The notes below the pieces were generated by a model. The model was not told where the DNA came from. It searched no databases and saw nothing but the letters and a program-made list of their open reading frames with translations. Shown in pieces: positions 1 through 9,122 of a stretch of 64,000 bases of DNA. Source of the stretch: Perkinsus olseni. Its lineage: Eukaryota > Perkinsozoa > Perkinsida > Perkinsidae. How positions within the stretch are numbered: the stretch's first letter is position 1; the number at the start of each line of letters is the position of its first letter. Location: positions 37,827 to 101,826 of the forward strand of contig JABANP010000165.1 in NCBI GenBank assembly GCA_013115135.1, given 5' to 3'. Both the position numbers and the translations under genes were made by a program.

Positions 1-2
1 AG

Positions 3-695
3 TCTCATTTGAGCTCTCTCTTCGGTTGCAAAAGCATGATGGAGAGGAAGAAGCTTAAAGTGATTAGGACTCCCCATAAGCTGAGGAGAGATCTAACAAG
101 CCTAAGAGGTCACTTGAATGATATCCGCAGAGCGGGACTTGTCTTCAACATCGCCCCTATATGTCATAACCTCTCCTCTCCGAAGAATGCGTGCATAGTC
201 TCGGATGCATCGACAAAGGCGATAGCTGGTACTCTGTACTTCGAATCGAAGTGGTCATATTGGACCTTAAGAATCAACTCTTTACCCCTTGAAGTACGAG
301 AAAAAATCTTGAAGGTGCCGGCCTGTCCGTCTGCAAACGACATATGTCAACTCGAACTTCTTGCGGTTCTCATCAGCCTCGCCCTCCTAGCTCAGAGGGA
401 CAAGGCCCCGATGATCTGGGTTTTATGCGATAATATGGGGGTGGTGCATATTCTCAATAAAATCTACAGCGGCCAAGACCAACTCGCTTGGCTACTACAG
501 CGGGCGGTCCCATTCTTGCTCAAGTTCGTCCCCAACCTGGTTCCATATTACATCAGCTCGAAGCAGAACTTCCTGGCTGATGGTCTATCTAGGGAAACCC
601 TAGAAGATTTACCATCGGATTGGATGAGGTGCTCCCCGCCCTTACAGTGGCTCTGTAACTCAGACAGTCTACGCGGGCCCAAGAGCTCGCATTAG
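3..695 (+). CDS. Retrotransposon polyprotein fragment, RNase H domain (5' truncated by window)
   Basis: The frame is open from the window edge, so the protein continues upstream and no real start is seen here. It is the RNase H region that follows reverse transcriptase in DIRS-type elements. The four acidic catalytic positions can be picked out: Asp in VSDAS, Glu in QLELLAVL, Asp in LCDNMGVVHILNK and Asp in NFLADGLSR. The DN-x-x-V pattern and the terminal ADGLSR are typical of retroelement RNase H. The frame ends in a single TAG at 693-695, and the same frame then runs on without a stop into the recombinase. The protein is therefore either separated from the recombinase by one stop codon, read through it, or broken by one recent nonsense change. 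Confidence 0.82.
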   Translation, partial: SHLSSLFGCKSMMERKKLKVIRTPHKLRRDLTSLRGHLNDIRRAGLVFNIAPICHNLSSPKNACIVSDASTKAIAGTLYFESKWSYWTLRINSLPLEVREKILKVPACPSANDICQLELLAVLISLALLAQRDKAPMIWVLCDNMGVVHILNKIYSGQDQLAWLLQRAVPFLLKFVPNLVPYYISSKQNFLADGLSRETLEDLPSDWMRCSPPLQWLCNSDSLRGPKSSH

Positions 696-1970
696 TCGCG
701 TTCACATTCCCATTATGCATCTCATATTTCCTTCTCAGGCGCCGAAGGTGCGAGTAAGCAACAACGGGTTGCTCTTGTACATAAAAGCCCAACACAAGAA
801 ATTCTGGCAGAGTTCGTTGCGTCCGCGCATGCGGTGAAAACTAGGCAGCTGTATGGTACGGCAGCCAAGTTCTTCTCGTCTTTTGTAGCGCCAGAAGTTC
901 CCTTCCCTCTACGAGTTCCCTTTGTTCAAGCGTTTATATATGCTATGACTAAAACTGGTCTGTACAAGTACAACACTATTCTAACTTATACTAAAAGTCT
1001 ACGATCGGCAAACAGCTCCTTTGGTTATACCTTATCTGAGGCAGATAAGTTCTGCATAAATCTGGCACTCAAGGCCGCCCGGAGGAAATCCGACGGGTCA
1101 CTCGCGCAAAAGCGTGCCCTACAAAAAGAAGAGTTGGTGTTGATGGCAACAATTTCGGAGGTCCCAGACAGCAATATACCCCTGGAAATGCTCCAAGTAG
1201 CTTCTCTTGTAACCGTTTTTGGGCTCTTCAGAGCTAGGGAAACCTTGGCTCTACGATACAAAGATGTATCGTTTGGTAAAGACGGTAAGTTGATGGTGGA
1301 CATTGTCAGGTCGAAAACCGATCAATTCGGTGAGGGGGCTCAAGTTATTATCGGATGTGTTAGCAACGACCCTTCATCATGCGCAAATAAATGTTGTCCT
1401 TCACATCGTCTGCAAAGGTGGCTGGAGTCGGTACCCGTCTCTCATGGTAACAACCTCATCTTCGCTGACTTGCCATACAATCAGTGGCGTAACGACTTGA
1501 AGTCTATCATCTCGTATATAGCTCCATCGGTCTCGACTCCACAGCCCAATGACGTCGGAATACACAGTCTCCGGCGTACTGGCGCCCAACTCATGTGGGC
1601 TGCTGGTTACTCACTGTTCCACATCCAAGAGTATGGACGATGGAAAAGTCTCGCCCTCATGGACTACTTGAAAGGAGTGACCAAAGGTCTCTCCACCTCA
1701 TATGCGGCAGCAATGTTATACACTCAAGCATCCACGAAAACCATCGGCAACGCCACGGTGACCCAGGTACCGGCCTCGACATCATCAAGTGCACCATCAA
1801 CTGGAGCCTACCCAATGATAGAGCTTGGCGACACCGCCGACGCTGGTTCCACTTCTAACAATGAGAGCGTGATGTCGTCGCCCATCAAAAAGGGTGTTCG
1901 TGTCGAACCGGCGAAGCCGGCCCCGGCCAAACAGAAGCAAGGCAAAGGGGCAAACACGAGGAGTGGCTAA
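696..1970 (+). CDS. Tyrosine recombinase of the retrotransposon
   Basis: This is the catalytic recombinase thought to integrate the circular cDNA of DIRS-type elements. The catalytic set is complete: box-I Arg in GLFRARETLAL, the beta-hairpin Lys in VRSKTDQF, HSLRR (HxxR), Trp in YGRWKS and the nucleophilic Tyr in LMDYLKG. The N-terminal SAM-like helical part precedes it (YGTAAKFF to LNTILTYTKS-type region). The first in-frame GTG is at 834 and the first in-frame ATG is further downstream, but the frame is open back to 696, directly after the TAG closing the RNase H frame. A fused or read-through product is therefore as likely as an independent start. The C-terminal 80 residues are Ser/Thr/Ala-rich and end in Lys/Gly-rich sequence with no recognised domain. 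The stop lies 8 nt before repeat B1. Confidence 0.85.
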   Translation, partial: SRSHSHYASHISFSGAEGASKQQRVALVHKSPTQEILAEFVASAHAVKTRQLYGTAAKFFSSFVAPEVPFPLRVPFVQAFIYAMTKTGLYKYNTILTYTKSLRSANSSFGYTLSEADKFCINLALKAARRKSDGSLAQKRALQKEELVLMATISEVPDSNIPLEMLQVASLVTVFGLFRARETLALRYKDVSFGKDGKLMVDIVRSKTDQFGEGAQVIIGCVSNDPSSCANKCCPSHRLQRWLESVPVSHGNNLIFADLPYNQWRNDLKSIISYIAPSVSTPQPNDVGIHSLRRTGAQLMWAAGYSLFHIQEYGRWKSLALMDYLKGVTKGLSTSYAAAMLYTQASTKTIGNATVTQVPASTSSSAPSTGAYPMIELGDTADAGSTSNNESVMSSPIKKGVRVEPAKPAPAKQKQGKGANTRSG

Positions 1971-1978
1971 CCTGATCG

Positions 1979-2228
1979 GGAGGGGCTGAGACTTTGCTGC
2001 AAAAGCTTGCGATGTCCCAGCCGTCTTGATCCCAGCGCGGCTAATGAGAGTTTCGTCAAAGACTGCGACTTCTTTCCAGCCACGCTCGGGTTCCAGGTTT
2101 ACCATTCCTCTGTGAAGGGTCCTACTCTTTAAACCGTCGTCCGTCTAACTGTTCCTTTCTGTCCTCAACAATCAATGGTTGTGTTAAAAAAAAAGTTAGT
2201 TGGGAAACGTTCAACGGCTGAAATCTAA
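1979..2228 (+). repeat. Split direct repeat B1
   Basis: The first copy of a 250-nt sequence beginning GGAGGGGCTGAG and ending GGCTGAAATCTAA. The same sequence recurs at 2443-2693. The copies differ in an A-run (9 versus 10) and I saw little else different. The repeat starts 8 nt after the recombinase stop codon, as expected for the internal repeat of a PAT/Ngaro-like terminus. Confidence 0.9.
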
Positions 2229-2442
2229 TCGGAGTTAGCTTGCTAGCGAAAGTTAGATGTGCAGCGCAGAACAAAGCCCGCGGAGGTGGGCCACGAAGTG
2301 GCACACACACACAAGGAGACAGACCGCAATTGAATCGGCTGCCCACGCTAGGACACAAAGGTGTCCCAAACCAGGAAGGAGTGCAAAGCACGATCAATAG
2401 TTAACGTCAAGCTGAAGAAATTTTACCCATCCCGACCCTCCC
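2229..2442 (+). other. Spacer between split repeats (predicted A2)
   Basis: 214 nt flanked by the two B copies. In the A1-body-B1-A2-B2 arrangement this segment should be identical to the 5' terminal A1 repeat. That repeat would lie upstream of the window, so the identity cannot be checked here. It contains a short CA-repeat tract (about 2306-2316) and no convincing ORF. Confidence 0.6.
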
Positions 2443-2693
2443 GGAGGGGCTGAGACTTTGCTGCAAAAGCTTGCGATGTCCCAGCCGTCTTGATCCCAGC
2501 GCGGCTAATGAGAGTTTCGTCAAAGACTGCGACTTCTTTCCAGCCACGCTCGGGTTCCAGGTTTACCATTCCTCTGTGAAGGGTCCTACTCTTTAAACCG
2601 TCGTCCGTCTAACTGTTCCTTTCTGTCCTCAACAATCAATGGTTGTGTTAAAAAAAAAAGTTAGTTGGGAAACGTTCAACGGCTGAAATCTAA
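2443..2693 (+). repeat. Split direct repeat B2, right end of the element
   Basis: The second copy of the B repeat. Sequence identity with B1 stops after CTAA at 2693, which is taken as the right boundary of the element. No target-site duplication can be judged because the left end is missing; DIRS-type elements normally make none. Confidence 0.85.
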
Positions 2694-2756
2694 CTGTGTG
2701 ATGCAATTTCTCACTCAGATTATAGTCATAATGACTAAGTTATTTTGTCCTGGCTT

Positions 2757-3600
2757 TCACGCACTCAAGTGAACCGATTGTCCTCCGCGATACAACCGAG
2801 TAAGGGTGCGTGACACGACCAGCTGACCGCTTTTTTTACTCGTATACTTTTTATCTCACTTTTGGGACCATTTTGTACCACATGTATCATCGTTTCGAGT
2901 TTTGGTGTAGCCCCCTAAAATTGGGAGCTCATAGCTAACGCGTTGTACGTTATGAAACTAACGTACGACTTCGAGGGGGTTCTCGGTCCCCGGTCGCATT
3001 TTTTCGTCACTAACAATCAAGTGTCTTATTTCTTTCTCACGCTGTCTGCTTCCCCTACCCATGACCTACTGATCGAGTTCTTGAGTAGGTAAGTGCGCAT
3101 GCGTCATGGATCGTCCTGCACCTTCACAAAGTAAGGTTGCGATATCGAATAGTCCACCTCGTGTAACGAAGGACTATTACTACTGTTGATGGACTAGGAG
3201 GAATACAAATCAGCTCACCGCCTACCTGTCAACCACTTGCCCGCCACGACGATCTCCTTTCGTCAACGTGATCTTGATCGACGATTTGCGAAGTCGACTC
3301 TCATCTGATCGCAGGAACGCATCACCCAGCTGCTGCGTGAGGTAATACAAGCAGTGAGGACAGGATATTCGGCCCGTCGAATTCAGAGGCGTCGGAAAGG
3401 TCTCAGATAGCCGCCCTGACGTTGAACCAACTTCAGTTCGCGGAGGATACTCGAGAACGTCATTAACCTCGATTTATCGTCACAACACAACACTTGACTT
3501 CTCATGCGAGTAAACTGACGATTACCACAATTCCTCAGCTGCGTAAGGCGTTATCAATTCGATATAGTTTCCTCATATTCTCCGTAAATTTGATGTATCA
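2757..3600 (+). repeat. Dispersed decayed repeat, copy a
   Basis: About 0.84 kb related to copy b (6167-7092) and copy c (11935-12400). Shared landmarks with copy b are GTGCGTGACA, CCTAAAATTG.GAGCTC and the GGGGGTT following the CTAACG/CTAACC block. Shared landmarks with copy c are the CGCCACGACGATCTCCTTTCG, GCGAAGTCGACTCTCATCTG and CATCACCCAGCTGCT segments, through to the TTCGATATAGTTTC region near 3560. Broken open frames (for example DGLGGIQ.SSPP and NTTLDFSCE) suggest a decayed coding sequence. The family is unknown, and copy a carries several stops. Confidence 0.7.
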
Positions 3601-3673
3601 CCTCGTGTGTCAACGCTGTGTAGTGCAAGGTATCATTATCGGACTCTCGAGTAGCATCTTAAACCTCCTAGCG

Positions 3674-3920
3674 ATGCATTCTGTCCCGACTTGGCTGATA
3701 GTCGCTTAGCGGTGACGCTCTCTCAACCTCCTTCAGAAATGAAGAAATCAAGTTCATGAGGGTGGGAGGCAGCCCGACACCGGGCGAGTATGTATAAAAC
3801 ATAATGTATTCAAGGAGAAAGCGGGTCCCTATCTCGAGGTGAGTTACAGAATACGCTCTGACGGGTATGGAGATATGGGGGTTAAGTGCAAGAGGCGTCA
3901 CGAGAAAGGCTATTATCATA
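3674..3920 (+). pseudogene. Internally deleted copy of the secreted-family gene
   Basis: The start of a family signal peptide (MHSVPTWLIVA) is fused directly to the middle of the family protein (region around FMRVGG, PGEYV and YRIRSDGYGD, read in more than one frame). The first half of the mature protein is missing. Over 3735-3900 it closely resembles the minus-strand copy at 45042-45879. It also carries a 14-nt insertion that brings a TAA stop into the VYKEK-like segment. The 5' flank (TCGAGTAGCATC just upstream) matches that of the intact gene at 9123, so the promoter region was copied too. The remainder to 4158 shows no convincing coding sequence. Confidence 0.75.
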
Positions 3921-4158
3921 GTACTAATGTTAGACTTCTATCACTAAGCATAGCTCAGGACTCCTTTTTCCCTTATCTCCAGAGACTTGCGCAGTACCTC
4001 AGTGCCAATTCATTCACCCTCCTGTCCTCGCAACTCCAGTCGACAAGCTCCAGTGAAGGAACGTTCAGGATTCAATTGTCTGCTCCCTTACACGGTGCAC
4101 TGCAGAGTCGTGCGCTCCTATGTGCTGCGGGAAAATATGTTCGATACTTTGAGTGAGT

Positions 4159-4200
4159 AACCTATCCGATAGGTTCCGATAGGTGCGATAGGTCCTATCG
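4159..4200. repeat. Pair of short palindromes
   Basis: AACCTATC-C-GATAGGTT at 4159-4175 is a perfect inverted repeat. It is followed by CGATAGG-T-CCTATCG at 4186-4200. Between them lies a further GATAGGT, so the block can fold several ways. No gene is associated with it. Confidence 0.75.
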
Positions 4201-4383
4201 CAGCGCAGAACCCGTCGGAGCAAAGCAATTGACCACTTTGAAGGCACTCTTGACAGCAGTTCCGTGGACATTGGGATTCGCTGAGAGTGAGGACCATGCG
4301 GATAACGTTAGCAACATTATGGTGTCACATGATATTGAATGGCTGATGCCTCCGAGTGGTATCCGGAGTCGGGTACATGGTCA

Positions 4384-4592
4384 CGGACCGCCGTCCGCAT
4401 CACGTTCCGGACCACGTTCCGCATCACGTCCCAGACCACGTTCCGGACCACGTTCCGGACCACGTCTCGAACCACGTCTCGGACCAGGTCTCGGACCAGG
4501 TCCCGGACCACGTCCCGGACCACGTCCCGGACCACGTCCCGGACCACGTCCCGGACCACGTCCCGGGCCACGTCTCGGACCAGGACCCAGGG
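4384..4592. repeat. 12-bp GC-rich minisatellite
   Basis: About 17 units of a 12-bp motif (consensus GGACCACGTCCC, variants with TT, TC, GG) run without a break. Because the unit is a multiple of three, five of the six frames appear open (Gly-Pro-Arg-, Arg-Thr-Thr-Ser- and Asp-His-Val-Pro-type repeats). I therefore treat the ORFs here as repeat artefacts and not as genes. Sequence 4593-4976 holds nothing I can identify apart from the probable 5' flank of the next gene. Confidence 0.85.
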
Positions 4593-4976
4593 CTTTCCCC
4601 GTATATTTTGCCACATTAACTCATCGGCACCGTCTGTACTGAGCTCATAGTCCCGTTTCTCCTCTGCATTTAATGCAGTGCATTACGTCACGAACAATAA
4701 CCATGCATTTCCTCCTCCTCGGGTCTCGGGGAACCGTTTCACTGAAACGTCAGTGATGTCGCGACTTGTGGCGCCAAGCACGCGCGTGCGAGTTGGTTTG
4801 ATCGAACACTGTATAGCTGAAACCAGAGCAAATCTTTGAGTTTCCCACATCGACGAAGGCAGAAGAAGTTGCCTCCCTGAACTACAATGAGGTATCAGTG
4901 ATTGAAACCTCCCGATGAGACTCTCATGAGAGGCTTTCCTCATTAGCTTCTGCCCATTCAGTCCCTTCTTTTCTTG

Positions 4977-5867
4977 ATGAGAAACCCCGACCTACTCTGG
5001 CTACTAGTCGCTCAGGCTCTGGTCATCACGGTGGCTCAGGACGCTGGCAAGTTCGTTCACGAGAACAGAGATTTCACTATGACTTACTATGTGTACGAGG
5101 ACCACAAAGTCGATTTTGCCTTCACGCTGAGTGGCGAACCCGAAACAAGTCCGCCCCATAGCCGGTTTGTGACTTACGCATTCAGTCCCGGTGCTTTCTA
5201 CGTCACGTGGCCGTTCCCGTTAGCAGAGGAGGCGAGCTCTGTGTACACCCTCCACGACGATCATTCTCATCTGAGTTTTGATGACTGGTATAACACAATC
5301 AAGTTCTTGCTAGCAAACGCCGGTCTTGTCGAGCCCGAAAACCTCAACCCTCTGGCTGAAATTCAGCCTGGGGACTTGGCCACCTTGACCTACTACGGCA
5401 AGAACTCTATCACCACGAGCTTCCGGGAAAGAGAGCTCAGGTTTTTGCGGGTGACGCCTACCCTGACACCGGGTGAGTATGTCTACGAGGGACCTCTCTT
5501 CACTATGACTTACGATGTGAACGAGGATCATGAAGTTAAATTCTCGATCTATGTCCCTGTGCCTCCGCTTCATAGGGGTGATATACCTCAAGCTGCTTCT
5601 ATTTCCCTTGGCCCGTACCCTCTACGAAGTGCTACTGGTTTCACTTACTACCTCGACTTCGGGAAGCCTGGGCCCGGCGGGTATCATTGGCGTGTGGAGC
5701 TCGACCGCTTCCTCAGAAACACTGGCCTAATGGGGTCTGACAAGGTCTACCCATCTGCACCTAGCCAGGAGTGGGATCTTACGGTTTTAACCTACACGAG
5801 CGGTCACTCTATCGTAACCAACTTCCAGGAGGAGAAGGTCGAGTTCAAGAGGGTCGCACGCAACTAG
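4977..5867 (+). CDS. Secreted-family protein with a duplicated N-terminal domain
   Basis: A 296-residue protein of no recognised function. ATG 4977 begins a clean signal peptide (about residues 1-20: basic N-end MRNPD, hydrophobic LLWLLVAQALVIT, then a VAQ site). The mature part opens with DAGKFVHE, the hallmark of a lineage-specific family represented eight times in this window. Unlike the paralogues, its second half (from about residue 165, PGEYVYEG) is another copy of the first domain: F-T-M-T-Y-x-V-x-E-D-H-x-V occurs near residues 35 and 175. It is not the Cys-containing C-terminal domain. No internal stop or intron is needed. An in-frame TTG at 4974 is not a plausible eukaryotic start. 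Predicted location is secreted or secretory-pathway; the function is unknown. Confidence 0.8.
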   Translation: MRNPDLLWLLVAQALVITVAQDAGKFVHENRDFTMTYYVYEDHKVDFAFTLSGEPETSPPHSRFVTYAFSPGAFYVTWPFPLAEEASSVYTLHDDHSHLSFDDWYNTIKFLLANAGLVEPENLNPLAEIQPGDLATLTYYGKNSITTSFRERELRFLRVTPTLTPGEYVYEGPLFTMTYDVNEDHEVKFSIYVPVPPLHRGDIPQAASISLGPYPLRSATGFTYYLDFGKPGPGGYHWRVELDRFLRNTGLMGSDKVYPSAPSQEWDLTVLTYTSGHSIVTNFQEEKVEFKRVARN

Positions 5868-6166
5868 GCGCCGAGTGCGTGCGTAGTCGAGGCAGGACTC
5901 CGCCGCAGGAGTGCCTCTAATCGAGATGTGCAGTCCCAAGTGATGTAATACATTTTTACTTTTTGGAAAAGGTGGGGTATCGAGGTGATGACAACGCTTG
6001 ACTCACAACGAGAAGTCCATCTTCCGAAGGGAAGCTTTGTGAGCTGGAAGGTCGGTCATAGTCCTCCTCCACAGGACCATCATGAGACACCCACCTTCCT
6101 CTCATTTCATCTGTGCGATAGTATTTCTCAGAAAAAGTGATAATCATTATCTCCTGCCTTACCGAT
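5868..6166. other. Intergenic, nothing recognised
   Basis: Three hundred bases after the stop codon of the duplicated-domain secreted gene. Only short shadow ORFs are present, and I see no repeat or RNA signature. Confidence 0.5.
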
Positions 6167-7092
6167 CATATTCCGTGATACGATCGAGTAGGGGTGCGTG
6201 ACATCACCAGCTGGCCTTACTAAAATACTTTTCATTTCTCATTTTGGGACATTGCGAAGGATCGGAGGTTTTTATTACTGATCGTTTCGAATTGTACTGC
6301 AGCTACCTAAAATTGAGAGCTCGTAGATGATTCGTTGCACGTGCAACAACTAACCTCCAGGGGGTTTTCCATCTTCGATCGCGGTTTTTTCGTCAAGGGC
6401 AGTCCAATGCCTGGTGACCAAAACTCGGATATCCATTATCATGCTATCTGCTTCCGCCTACCTATGCCTTCAACTCGAGTTGTTCAGCGGGTCAGCGAAC
6501 ATCCGTCAAATATCGAGCTCCAGCACGAGAGGAACAATAGTAAGGTGTCGAATAGTCTACCTGAATCAGGTCCCTGATATAGCGATAGACTATTCATATT
6601 GCTAGCGGTACCCTCCCAGGCTGGGAGGTACAACGTACCTCCCAGCCGTCGTCATACGCTGGGAGTCCCAGCGTACGACGAGCTGCCGATAAACTTACAG
6701 AGGGACAGATCACCTCAAGGCCTTGCTGTCAATCGCCCACTGGCCACCCCGGCCAACTTTGGCTTACGTCATTTTCCAGGGCGATTTGCACAGTCTTCAA
6801 TCTGTTCGCTGGAATCCACCACTCAGCTCCTGTGTAGACCAATACCAGCAGAAAAAGCAAAGGCCCTTCGAGCTCAATCGGTGCCTTTGTCGGCTCTACA
6901 CCGTATGAGGGAGATGCCGCAAGGAGTGAGATGGCTGCCTTGAAGTTGATGTCCTCCGCGAGGATTTTCTTAGCGAACCGAACTGCAAGGACACTCCATA
7001 CCCGACTGTCGTCACCTACTACGAGTCACCGCGAGTTAACAACACAACACTCGACTTCTCATGCGACTCAACGTTGACTCGCACAGCGCGAG
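6167..7092 (+). repeat. Dispersed decayed repeat, copy b (with hairpin insertion)
   Basis: Homologous to copies a and c. The 5' 420 nt match 2757-3175 (GATCGAGTAGGGGTGCGTGACAT, CCTAAAATTGAGAGCTC, GGGGGTTTTC, TCGAATAGTC). The 3' part matches copy c (CAGATCACCTCAAGGCC, GATGTCCTCCGCG, AACACAACACTCGACTTCTCATGCGA). A palindromic block at 6601-6685 interrupts it where the other copies are continuous. A short frame reading DVLRED, TVVTYYESP and NTTLDFSCDS survives near 6950-7080, suggesting it was once coding. Confidence 0.65.
6620..6680. repeat. Two adjacent long palindromes (hairpin cluster)
   Basis: 6620-6646 is a perfect inverted repeat with 12-bp arms (GCTGGGAGGTAC) around the loop AAC. The overlapping CCTCCCAG/GCTGGGAGG at 6612-6629 could pair instead. 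6647-6680 is a second palindrome: CGTCGT, a CAT bulge, ACGCTGGGA, a central G and the complementary arms. They sit as an insertion inside dispersed repeat copy b. Confidence 0.85.
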
Positions 7093-9122
7093 TCTGTGCT
7101 GCGCGAGTCTGACTGCCTCCTTACGAAGGTCGTATTACCAATCAGTGGGTCCTCGTCGACTCGAGGAATGAGAACGGGTACGAACAATGACAAGTGTCAT
7201 GTTATACGTGGCACGTGTACAAAACTGATAAGCACCCTCATCGCAGCCTGCAATTCGCGGAACGTATCTGAAGACCTTCATCCGATGTCTTTTTCTGCGC
7301 CATCCGTCCCGGGGAGGGGTGTTACGGCGTAACACAGAGTGCTTGGTGGAAGGAAAAATTGATTCTCACTTTTCTTCATTTCTTTCATCAAACCCCCGTG
7401 ATGCAAATCACAGTACGTTCTCAGAACCTGATGCAGATGCACAATCGCTCCGTGAATCACACCAAATTGATATGCAAAAACGCCCAGATCCAGTACCGAG
7501 GGTTTTTCGCCGCGACCCTCATGGGGGATGCAGATTCAAAACTTTGAGGAGCGTCTTGCAGTCTTCAACTTTCGTAATTTTCCATAAAATCCGGAGGGTT
7601 AGTGTCACGTTTGAGAACCCGCTCCCGTACATATTGGGTTTGAGATGCTACGTCTGCATCTGCCCCCTGCCAAGAGTTGCCCCGCAGTGTCTATAGCTCT
7701 TGGGGCGAGCGCTGACTTCGGCTTGTGTGGGGTGGATTGCACAGCGCGTGTCTACATGCCTCCGCTGGGGGATTTCACACTACGGAAACGTTCCGCTTCC
7801 GTCTCCCCTATTCCGAGATACTGTAACTCATTCTGGAATGCGTTTCAGAACCGATTCCGAAGTTCACTGAACACGTTGGGTACCGATTCTGGAACCCATT
7901 CCAGAATCTGTTCTGGATGCAGTTTACTGAACACTATTTCGCCAAAACTAATTCTGGAATGTATTCTGAATTTCGGAATAGGTTTACTGAAGTTCAGTAA
8001 CTGAACACCCCGTAATACTTTTATGCTACGCGACCATAATCGTGCGTGAAATATTTACATTCGGCATGTTCCTTCCTTCTGCTCTCTTTCTTCCCGTCTT
8101 TCGCATACGTCTCAATCAACTCCACAGCTTCCTCATTTAAGCCGGTGCGTTCACATTCCCTCTCTTCATCTCTTATAAGGACTGTACTCATTCACTACAT
8201 CGCGCGTGAAGAATTCACACTTTCCTGCACTTACGCCTAACCGCACTTTTTGTTCAGACTCGACTCTACTTGAGAGGGCTACGAGTCGTAGCCTACGAAT
8301 GGAGCGTAGCGACCCCCGGAGCGAAGCGACGGGCTTCGCTCGTAGATTTCTATTTTTCCTTCCCTCCGCAGGAAAAAATAGGGAGGAATGAAAGAAAGAA
8401 TGGAAATTTCAGTCAGCGCAACAGTTGCACTATAGTGACAACTACCTTCATTGCTGCTACGTACCCACCTTGCTCTTTGTGCGCCTTTGCTCATGGTACG
8501 TACGTTCGTCCCAGTGAACACGTGCGTTCCTCGCCATGCTATGGAACATACGTTCACCTTCAGTCCGGTTCAGTCTGGAGTCCGGTTTCACCTTTCTTTG
8601 AGCCCCGTCTCAAATAGCCGCACTGTACTGAGTTATACTGCAGTAGTGCACAGTTACGCTCCGTCTATGTTTATGCGTGCAGAGTAGTCTGGGAATTAGC
8701 TATCGTTATATCCATCTCACAAGCTCCCTTTGGCCTTGTGTTCCACGTATGAGTGAGAAGAATAGAACACGGGGCCAACACGCGAGTACAGCCACCCTGC
8801 ACTCGCGTAAATCCTTCCGCACGCGACGACCGAACTTTGCAGAGAAGTCTTGTGCCAGTCTGGTTTCGATACTCCGCGGTATCGGCACGCTAGTAACAGT
8901 ACCCAAGCAGCTCGGCCCGAGCTGATCCAAGTTGGACTAGCAAGTAGTTTCTTGTCCCACTCGGTAGTACCGAGTCGGTACCTTGAACCCACATTCATGA
9001 GGATACGTGCTAGATTGCGCCACAGATCACGCTATCGATCACTTTGTCGTTTGAATCCCATCAAGAGCGCAGTGCAAGCTGTCATCGATATCGGACGTTC
9101 GAGTAGCATCTAAAATCTCTTA
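7093..9122. other. 2-kb stretch without a supported gene
   Basis: Only short overlapping ORFs on both strands, none with a recognisable motif. Local structure: GACTCGC/GCGAGTC inverted repeats at about 7075-7110; a TTCTGGAA/TTCAGTAA-rich block with several near repeats at 7830-8005; a CTATTTTTCC...GGAAAAAATAG hairpin at about 8350-8382; and a stretch before 9123 (ATCGGACGTTCGAGTAGCATCTAAA) shared with the flank of the broken gene at 3674. That shared piece is the likely conserved 5' region of the secreted family. Confidence 0.55.

Larger units (their letters stand above)
1..2693 (+). mobile_element. DIRS/Ngaro-like tyrosine-recombinase retrotransposon, 3' part
   Basis: The window opens inside an element that carries, in order, an RNase H domain, a tyrosine recombinase and a 3' terminal block in which a 250-nt sequence occurs twice around a 214-nt spacer. 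Established knowledge: DIRS/PAT/Ngaro elements combine RT-RNase H with a tyrosine recombinase instead of a DDE integrase, and the PAT/Ngaro branch ends in split direct repeats ordered A1-body-B1-A2-B2. The observed B1 (1979-2228), spacer (2229-2442) and B2 (2443-2693) match that plan, so the spacer is predicted to equal an A1 repeat at the 5' end, which lies outside the window. The two repeats differ almost only in the length of one A-run, which points to a recent insertion. The 5' boundary, gag and most of the reverse transcriptase are not visible. Confidence 0.85.

Noticed and set aside
4229..4650. Long open frames on both strands encoding Gly-Pro-Arg, Arg-Thr-Ser or Asp-Val-Val-Arg repeats
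   Set aside because: All are by-products of the 12-bp minisatellite, whose period keeps most frames open. No non-repeat domain or start context supports a gene.
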